From an uncultured Lachnospiraceae bacterium (lineage in GTDB: Bacteria > Bacillota > Clostridia > Lachnospirales > Lachnospiraceae), in contig CAJTUB010000001.1 of assembly GCA_910579465.1 (NCBI GenBank), positions 310,001 through 374,000 of the forward strand: DNA of 64,000 nt. The letters are read 5' to 3'. The notes beneath the pieces were generated by a model. That model did not search any database. It worked only from the letters and a program-made list of their open reading frames with translations, and was not told the origin of the DNA. Made by a program: the position numbers and the translations under genes. Below are positions 58,384 to 64,000 of this stretch, in pieces. The first letter of the stretch is position 1. The number at the start of each line of letters is the position of its first letter.

Positions 58384-59193
58384 TTACAGTTTCAGCCGTT
58401 TCCGATACTGGCTCGGGGGCTCCCCGTAGCGCTGCCGGAAGCGGCGGGAGAAGTAGAACGGGTCGCAAAAGCCCAGTTCTTCGCTGATTTCACCGATAGG
58501 CCGGTTACTGACGGCAAGGCGTTTGCAGGCGGTCTGGAAGACCATGTCCTCCAGATACTGGTGGAGGGTTCTGCCGGTTTCCTGATGAAAACGTCTGGAC
58601 AGGGTGATATCAGAGGTGAACAGGGCGTCTGCGACCTGTTTTGCTGTCAGGCTTGCGGATAAATGGGCATGGATGTAGTGCATGGTTTCTTCAATCAGCG
58701 GGGAATAGGTAGTCACGGAGCTCTGCATTACCTCATATTGTCCGAGCAGACGGAGGGTAAGGCCGCGCAGCTCCTGCTCCAGCAAAAGCACATCCTCCCA
58801 GCGGTTCCCGCGGTAGTGGGAAAGCATTTCCGGAAGCGCGTCTTTTTCCAACGGGCACCGGGCGATAAAGGGAAGGCCGTAGGCAAGGTCATAGCCGTCC
58901 GGTTTTACGAGACGCAGATGAAAATACAGCTTTTCCAGATAATCCGCGCAGCAATAGCTGAACGTAAGCCCGGCAGGGATAAAGTAGGCAGAGCCCGGCC
59001 GGAGGATGGTCTGCGCCCCGGCAGCATCGAGCGTTCCCTCACCGTCTGCGATAAGGTACAGACGGGAGAACGGGGAGCAGACATCCGTGCTGTGCCAGCT
59101 GTCGTAGTCTAAATATACATATGCGCTGTCATTAATCTCCATATTCCATCGGTTCATATTTGTGACTATTTCTCTATGTTGTTCAAATTTCAT
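58384..59193 (-). CDS. AraC-family transcriptional regulator
   Basis: A 269-residue regulator with an N-terminal cupin-like sensor domain (LDAAGAQTILRPGSAYFIPA) and a C-terminal pair of helix-turn-helix motifs (TAKQVADALFTSDITLSRRF, EISEELGFCDPFYFSRRFRQ, YGEPPSQYRK). It is divergent from a GH2 beta-galactosidase and a GH29 fucosidase, so it probably activates these genes in response to a sugar bound by the cupin. The 229-base gap between the two starts would hold its binding sites. Confidence 0.9.
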   Translation of the reverse strand: MKFEQHREIVTNMNRWNMEINDSAYVYLDYDSWHSTDVCSPFSRLYLIADGEGTLDAAGAQTILRPGSAYFIPAGLTFSYCCADYLEKLYFHLRLVKPDGYDLAYGLPFIARCPLEKDALPEMLSHYRGNRWEDVLLLEQELRGLTLRLLGQYEVMQSSVTTYSPLIEETMHYIHAHLSASLTAKQVADALFTSDITLSRRFHQETGRTLHQYLEDMVFQTACKRLAVSNRPIGEISEELGFCDPFYFSRRFRQRYGEPPSQYRKRLKL

Positions 59194-59227
59194 GTTGAAA
59201 TCTCCATATTATTGATATAAAAGTGCA

Positions 59228-59256
59228 TGGACTGCGCAGGCAGTTTTTCCTATACT
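59228..59256 (+). promoter_or_regulatory. Possible promoter of the glycosidase operon
   Basis: TGGACT (59228-59233), 17 bases, TATACT (59251-59256). The weak -35 box fits AraC-dependent activation. This would give a leader of about 160 bases that contains the word AAAATGCGGAAACTCAAG at 59347-59364. Confidence 0.45.
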
Positions 59257-59422
59257 GGAAGTATAAAGAATTTCCGGAAAAAAATCAAGAGGACAGACGC
59301 TTGCAAAAGCAGCTTACCGTACTGTCGCCGGGACACAAAGGTATGCAAAATGCGGAAACTCAAGGACGGACGAAGAAAGGGCTTTCGGAAGCGCATTAAG
59401 AATGAAGAGAAAGGAGAGGAAG

Positions 59423-61855
59423 ATGGAGAGGACACAGATTTTATGGAACCGTGACTGGAAGTTCCATCATGGGGATTTTGAGGATGCCGCCGGAGCGGAG
59501 TTTGAAGACTCCGGCTGGTGTGATATTGTGCTTCCGCATTCTTTTGGGATTCCATACTTTATGGAAGGTGAATTTTATGTGGGGTATGGCTGTTACCGCA
59601 AATGGCTGACCGTGGAGCAGGAATGGGAAGGAAAGCGGATCGGGCTGGAGTTCCAGGGGGTATTCCAGGAGATGGAGGTCTATGTAAACGGCAGGCTTTC
59701 CGGTACGCACCGCGGCGGGTATACAGCCTTTTTTGTGGATATTACGGATGCCGTGACGGTAGGCGACAATCTTATTTTTGTCCGGGTGAATAACCTCTGG
59801 AATCCGAGACTTGCGCCGCGTGCAGGAGAGCATGTGTTCAACGGCGGGATTTACCGGGATGTAAGTCTAGTCGTGACGGAGCCGGTGCATGTGGCGTGGT
59901 ATGGCACCTGTGTGACTACGCCGGAGGTTTCCTGCGAACGGGCAGTGACAGAGGTTGTGACGGAGGTGGAGAATGACGGGGAGGAGGAGGTATGCTGTCG
60001 GCTGGCTTCCTCAATCTGGTATGAGGAGCAGGAGGTCGCGCGTGCGGAAGGGGAACTGGAGATTGCTGCAGGGACGGCAGGGAAGCTCCGGCAGAGCTTG
60101 GAGGTTTTAAAGCCCTGCCTGTGGAGCCCGGAAACGCCAAGGCTGTATCAGGTAAGAACCGTTTTATCTAAGAACGGGCAGGTGTGCGACCGGTATGAAA
60201 CCTCCTTTGGCATCCGTTGGTTTTCCTTTACGGCGGACCAGGGATTTTTCTTAAACGGGGAGCACTATGAGATTCATGGGGCAAATGTGCATCAGGACCA
60301 TGCAGGCTGGTCGGATGCGGTGACGCATACGGGAATTGCCCGGGACATAAGTCTTGTAAAGGAGTGCGGCATGAATTTTATCCGCGGCTCCCACTATCCG
60401 CACCATACCTTTTTTGCACAGGAATGCGACAGACAGGGGCTGCTGTTCTGGTCGGAGAACTGCTTCTGGGGGACAGGCGGCGCAAAGATAGAAGGCTACT
60501 GGACCGCCAGTGCCTATCCGGTAAAGCAGGAGGATGAGGAGGAATTTGAAGAAAGCTGTATTCGTTCCCTTACGGAGATGATCCGGACGAACCGGAATCA
60601 TCCCAGCATCATTGTGTGGAGTATGTGCAACGAGCCGTTTTTTACCGATGCGGCTACGATGGAGAAAGCCAAAAAGCTGCTTACAAGGCTGGTCGGGCTT
60701 TCCCACGAGCTGGACCCGACAAGGCCTGCGGCTATCGGAGGAGCACAGAGAGGCGGGTTTGATGTATTGGGGGACCTGGCAGGCTATAACGGGGACGGCG
60801 CGGCGATTTTCCATAATCCGGGCTTTCCTAATTTTGTATCGGAATACGGGAGTACGGTATCCGACCGTCCGGGGACCTTTGAGCCGCGTTATACGGACGG
60901 GGTAGAAAATACTTATTCCTGGCGCAGCGGAAAAGCGCTTTGGTGTGCGTTCCATCACGGCAGTATTCTGTATGATATGGGGCATATGGGGATGATTGAC
61001 TATTACCGGCTGCCGCTTGATACCTGGTACTGGTATCGGGAAAAGCTGACCGGAAAAGCGCGTCCGGAGAGTACCATAGAGGGAGTGCCGTATTGCCTTG
61101 CGCTTACCGCGGATTCTGCTGCTCTTTCAGATGACGGGACCCAGGATGCGCAGCTTGTGGTGACGCTAAAGGACGCAGAGGGCAGACGGCTCTCCAATCC
61201 CTGTGAGGTAACGCTGTCCATCATGGAGGGAGGTGGCATTTTTCCTACAGGGAAACGCTTTGTGATGTCAACGGAGCAGGGAAGCTTTCTGGACGGTCAG
61301 GGGGCAATCGAGCTGCGGGCGCTGTATGCGCAGGATACGGTAATCCGTGCAGAAGCGCCGGGGCTGCTGCCGGCAGAGCTTCGGCTCCGTGTGACGGGCG
61401 AAAAAAGAAAGCCGGGACAGTACGAAAAGGAGCTTCCTGCACCGCCTTGTGTAATGAAAGCGCCAAAGGGGGAAGCGCTTTATGAAATCGGCATCAACCG
61501 TCCTGTTTTTTGCAGCAGCGAGGAGGAGCAGTTCCCGGCGCGCAGCGTGACGGACGGGAAATGGGATACCTGCTGGCGTCCGGCGGACACGGAGGGCGGC
61601 GGATGGGTCATGGTCGATATGGAGGGTACAAAGGAAATCAAGGAAATCCGGATTACCTTTGCAGGGATGGTAAAGGGAGAATTTGAGGTTTCTCTGTCAA
61701 AGGACCGGACACAGTTTGAAAGGATTTTTGCTTCCGGGAAGCGGCCGGCGCTGACTCATCTGACATTAAATCCACATTTAACTACGGCACGCTATATCAG
61801 AATCCGGTTCCTGGAAGAAGCGGCAGGGGTTTGTAAAATGGAGATTTGGGCATAA
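59423..61855 (+). CDS. GH2 beta-galactosidase-type glycosidase with C-terminal discoidin-like domain
   Basis: An 810-residue glycosidase without a signal peptide, so presumably cytoplasmic. Order: sugar-binding N-domain (HRGGYTAFFVDITD, RVNNLWNPRLAPR), Ig-like domains, the barrel with acid/base Glu404 in SMCNEPFF and nucleophile Glu474 in VSEYGS, and a final F5/8 type C (discoidin-like) module from about residue 680 (ARSVTDGKWDTCW, YIRIRFLEEAAG). GH2 includes beta-galactosidases, glucuronidases and mannosidases; the exact specificity is not decided. ATG 59423 follows AAGGAGAGG. Together with the fucosidase gene downstream it suits breakdown of host or dietary galacto-/fuco-glycans. Confidence 0.9.
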   Translation: MERTQILWNRDWKFHHGDFEDAAGAEFEDSGWCDIVLPHSFGIPYFMEGEFYVGYGCYRKWLTVEQEWEGKRIGLEFQGVFQEMEVYVNGRLSGTHRGGYTAFFVDITDAVTVGDNLIFVRVNNLWNPRLAPRAGEHVFNGGIYRDVSLVVTEPVHVAWYGTCVTTPEVSCERAVTEVVTEVENDGEEEVCCRLASSIWYEEQEVARAEGELEIAAGTAGKLRQSLEVLKPCLWSPETPRLYQVRTVLSKNGQVCDRYETSFGIRWFSFTADQGFFLNGEHYEIHGANVHQDHAGWSDAVTHTGIARDISLVKECGMNFIRGSHYPHHTFFAQECDRQGLLFWSENCFWGTGGAKIEGYWTASAYPVKQEDEEEFEESCIRSLTEMIRTNRNHPSIIVWSMCNEPFFTDAATMEKAKKLLTRLVGLSHELDPTRPAAIGGAQRGGFDVLGDLAGYNGDGAAIFHNPGFPNFVSEYGSTVSDRPGTFEPRYTDGVENTYSWRSGKALWCAFHHGSILYDMGHMGMIDYYRLPLDTWYWYREKLTGKARPESTIEGVPYCLALTADSAALSDDGTQDAQLVVTLKDAEGRRLSNPCEVTLSIMEGGGIFPTGKRFVMSTEQGSFLDGQGAIELRALYAQDTVIRAEAPGLLPAELRLRVTGEKRKPGQYEKELPAPPCVMKAPKGEALYEIGINRPVFCSSEEEQFPARSVTDGKWDTCWRPADTEGGGWVMVDMEGTKEIKEIRITFAGMVKGEFEVSLSKDRTQFERIFASGKRPALTHLTLNPHLTTARYIRIRFLEEAAGVCKMEIWA

Positions 61856-61922
61856 GGGATAAGGACATGGTTTGTAAGAAGGGGGCGTTCTGGCGCCGGA
61901 CCCTTCGGAAAAGGAGGATATT

Positions 61923-63368
61923 ATGTACGAAGCATCATTTGAATCATTAACAAGGTTTCAGTGTCCGGACTGGTTCCGGGATGTAAAGTTCGGAATCTGG
62001 AGCCACTGGGGACCGCAGTCCGTTCCGATGTGCGGGGACTGGTATGCAAGAAATATGTATATCCAGGGAACCGACCAGTATGAGTATCATGTCAGAACCT
62101 ACGGCCATCCGTCAAAGTTCGGCTACAAGGATATCTGTGCGTTGTGGAAGGCGGAGAACTTTGACCCGGATACCCTGATGGAGAAGTACCATAAGGCAGG
62201 CGCCAGGTTTTTCGTGGCACAGGCGTCCCATCACGACCATTTCTTTAATTTTAAATCACGATATAACAAATTTAATTCCGTTGATATGGGACCGGGAAAG
62301 GATATCTGTGCCTTATGGAAGGCGGCAAGTGAAAAATGGAATATGCCGTTTGGCATGACGGAGCATCTGGGCGCTTCCTTTGCATGGTGGCGTTCCAATA
62401 AGGGAGCGGATACCTACGGACCTCATGCGGGTGTCCCGTATGACGGCAATGACCCGGCATACCGGGAGTTTTACCATGACAATTATGAGCATGTTGCCAA
62501 GCCGGGCGAGCCTGATAAGTGGGTATGGCTTACGGAAAATGAGAAGTTCCGGGAATACTGGCTGAAGGTAATGAAGGAGATTATCGATAATTACCATCCG
62601 GATTTGCTTTATTCGGACAGCTGGCTTCCATTTGCGGAAAAGGATAAGACGGATGCTGCGGCGTACCGGTATGGACTCGAGGCGGTTGCGTATCTGTACA
62701 ATACCTCCGAAAAAATACACGGACAAAACCAGGCGGTTTACACCCAGAAGGATCGTTCGGAGCAGATTTACCGTGTGGGTGTCCTTGATATCGAGCGGAG
62801 CCAGCTTCACGATATTTCGCCGGAGCCTTGGATGTCGGAGACCTGCATCGGCGGCTGGTTTTATGACAGAAAGGCAAAGTATAAGACACCGCATCATATC
62901 CTGGATATCCTGATTGATACCATCAGTAAGAACGGAACCTTTCTTCTCAACATATTGCAGCGTCCGGACGGCACAATCGACGAGGAAGCGGAATGGATTC
63001 TTAAGGAGCTTGCAAAGTGGTTTGCGGTCAACGGGGAAGCCGTATACGGCACCAGACCGTGGAGAATTGCAGGAGAGGGGCATGCCCGCGTTGTAATCGA
63101 CGGCTTCCGGGAGGAGCAGGTTGTATGGGACGACGATGATTTCCGTTTTGTGCAAAAGGACGGGAAGCTGTATGTCTATGTGATGAAATCAAAGGGGCGG
63201 AAGAGTACGGTTATCACGAGCCTGAACGGGGCAGAGCAGGTGAGCGCGGTCAGGCTGCTTGGCTGCGGCGCCGTCGGCTTCCATCAGTATCCGGGTGCGC
63301 TGGTAGTGGAGCTGCCGGAGACGCTGCCGACGGAATATGCCGCTGTACTGGAGCTTAGTTTCCGTTGA
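61923..63368 (+). CDS. GH29 alpha-L-fucosidase
   Basis: A 481-residue glycosidase that removes alpha-linked L-fucose. GH29 hallmarks: WFRDVKFGIWSHWGPQSVP near the start, FVAQASHHDHFFNF, the nucleophile Asp232 in DLLYSDSW and LLNILQRPDGTIDEE (NIxPxxDG-like). No signal peptide is seen, so it acts in the cytoplasm on imported oligosaccharides. AAGGAGG lies 6 bases before the ATG. It follows the GH2 gene by 67 bases and is likely in one operon under the AraC regulator. Confidence 0.94.
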   Translation: MYEASFESLTRFQCPDWFRDVKFGIWSHWGPQSVPMCGDWYARNMYIQGTDQYEYHVRTYGHPSKFGYKDICALWKAENFDPDTLMEKYHKAGARFFVAQASHHDHFFNFKSRYNKFNSVDMGPGKDICALWKAASEKWNMPFGMTEHLGASFAWWRSNKGADTYGPHAGVPYDGNDPAYREFYHDNYEHVAKPGEPDKWVWLTENEKFREYWLKVMKEIIDNYHPDLLYSDSWLPFAEKDKTDAAAYRYGLEAVAYLYNTSEKIHGQNQAVYTQKDRSEQIYRVGVLDIERSQLHDISPEPWMSETCIGGWFYDRKAKYKTPHHILDILIDTISKNGTFLLNILQRPDGTIDEEAEWILKELAKWFAVNGEAVYGTRPWRIAGEGHARVVIDGFREEQVVWDDDDFRFVQKDGKLYVYVMKSKGRKSTVITSLNGAEQVSAVRLLGCGAVGFHQYPGALVVELPETLPTEYAAVLELSFR

Positions 63369-63413
63369 CAAGAATACGCATGATCCGGAGAGGGAAATAT
63401 ATGCTATTTTATG

Positions 63414-63443
63414 TTGGGGCTGTCGCACGAAGCGCAGTCCCAA
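63414..63443 (+). repeat. Hairpin related to elements at 6526 and 55406
   Basis: TTGGGGCTG (63414-63422) pairs with CAGTCCCAA (63435-63443). The loop side TGTCGCACGAAGC is identical to 6531-6543. It may end the glycosidase transcript, though no T run follows. The rest of 63369-63633 contains only the next promoter. Confidence 0.55.
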
Positions 63444-63486
63444 CGGGTTATTTGAAGTATTTAGAAGCTTAAGAGCTGGAAAAGAT

Positions 63487-63515
63487 TGACAATCATTCTG
63501 AATTATGATAATATC
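63487..63515 (+). promoter_or_regulatory. Promoter of the last gene
   Basis: TTGACA (63487-63492), 17 bases, TAATAT (63510-63515). The leader is about 110 bases. Confidence 0.6.
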
Positions 63516-63633
63516 AAAGCATAGGAATACAAAGGATAGATTTGTTTTGCAGATGAAAGTGTTTTAGGGTACCTTGAAAATTTAATATGTTTCTGAACAG
63601 AAACTTCTTTCAGGTAAGGATTGGAGGAGATCT

Positions 63634-64000
63634 ATGGGAAAAAATTTAAAAATATTGATTGCTTTGGCAGTAATTTCTATATCAGGTCTTTTTATGAATT
63701 CTTTTACGGCATATGCCCAGGATTTTTCAGACATTTCGTCAATGCTTCCAGAAGGAAAAACAGCAGAGTTTTACATAACCCAGGCAGAAAGTATCCAACA
63801 GTATAACCAATTGCTACATAAATTAGGCGTTGAAAGTGAAAATTCTTTCCGGAGTCAGGCGGCGGCCGGAAAAGCAAAGTATGATGATTGCTTTGGCGGT
63901 GCTTATCTTAATGAAAACGGAGAATTGGTTGTCCTGCTTACGAGTGATACGGCTGAAAACCGGAAAAGAATCAGGGAATATACAGGAAATCCTGGTATCA
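63634..64000 (+). CDS. Secreted protein, 3' end outside window
   Basis: The open frame starts at ATG 63634 with GGAGGA 5 bases upstream and runs to the window edge (122 codons seen). A signal peptide is clear: a short basic start, a hydrophobic stretch (ILIALAVISISGLFMNSF) and a likely cleavage after TAYAQ. The mature part contains YDDCFGGAYLNENGELVVLL, which resembles the pro-region of secreted trypsin-like proteases in related bacteria, but the visible part is too short to name. AT content is higher than in the preceding operon. Confidence 0.75.
   Translation, partial: MGKNLKILIALAVISISGLFMNSFTAYAQDFSDISSMLPEGKTAEFYITQAESIQQYNQLLHKLGVESENSFRSQAAAGKAKYDDCFGGAYLNENGELVVLLTSDTAENRKRIREYTGNPGI

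Overview
The window reads as chromosome of a Gram-positive anaerobe of the class Clostridia, most likely family Lachnospiraceae. This rests on gene content: a RemA/DUF370 regulator, a yicC-remA-rpoZ cluster, DUF5721 and DUF6273 proteins, a CIRCE-controlled htpG, ferredoxin-dependent indolepyruvate oxidoreductase, and AGGAGG-type ribosome binding sites with TTGACA/TATAAT promoters. The species cannot be fixed from sequence alone. Coding density is high and base composition is near-balanced, except for an AT-rich accessory island at about 23.9-27.0 kb.

Layout. 0-4.1 kb: the 3' part of a subtilisin-like protease, then an ArsR repressor, a free-standing HMA domain and a Zn/Cd/Pb P-type ATPase. 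4.2-7.1 kb: a PurF-like protein lacking the glutaminase cysteine, a zinc-dependent phospholipase C-like protein, and a 0.4-kb multi-hairpin element. 7.1-11.8 kb: rarA, a small membrane protein, an MFS exporter and, convergent to it, a CBS/CorC-type membrane protein. 12-13.1 kb: a DUF6273 lipoprotein and the collapsed remnant of a second copy. 13.2-18.6 kb: yicC-remA-rpoZ-lepB, then the glycolytic run gap-pgk-tpiA. 18.7-23.9 kb: an unrecognised protein, an HD hydrolase, an anchored GH5 endoglucanase and rlmD. 23.9-27 kb: the AT-rich island with a broken KilA-N gene, a RhuM protein and a HEPN-like protein. 27-29.6 kb: a NUDIX hydrolase and an operon of a FIST-domain protein and a soluble chemoreceptor. 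29.7-34.9 kb: a LytTR response regulator, a soluble GHKL kinase and two ABC half-exporters behind a 21-bp-phased direct repeat that looks like the LytTR binding site. 35-39.5 kb: an HD protein, a one-domain EamA protein, an HSL-family esterase, an XRE protein with a FliG-like tail, and an Fe-S aldo/keto reductase.

39.5-51.4 kb: a HerA-like ATPase and an acyl-CoA synthetase on the minus strand, a YefM/RelE-type toxin-antitoxin pair, iorA-iorB, an amidohydrolase, two sodium/solute symporters and a cell-wall amidase. 51.5-58.4 kb: a palindromic element, an ABC-F protein with a degenerate second ATPase site, a GH13-family protein that has lost two catalytic carboxylates, a small Cys-rich protein, DUF5721 and CIRCE-htpG. 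58.4-64 kb: an AraC regulator divergent from a GH2 beta-galactosidase and a GH29 fucosidase (a small glycan-utilisation locus), then the start of a secreted protein cut by the window edge.

The most noteworthy signals are the phased direct repeat overlapping a terminator before the ABC operon; the 12-13-base word AAAATGCGGAAAC recurring at five intergenic sites in one orientation; two enzyme homologues with missing catalytic residues (PurF-like and GH13-like); the XRE-FliG fusion; and the AT-rich island with a HEPN-like protein. No tRNA, rRNA, CRISPR array, insertion sequence or integrase was seen.
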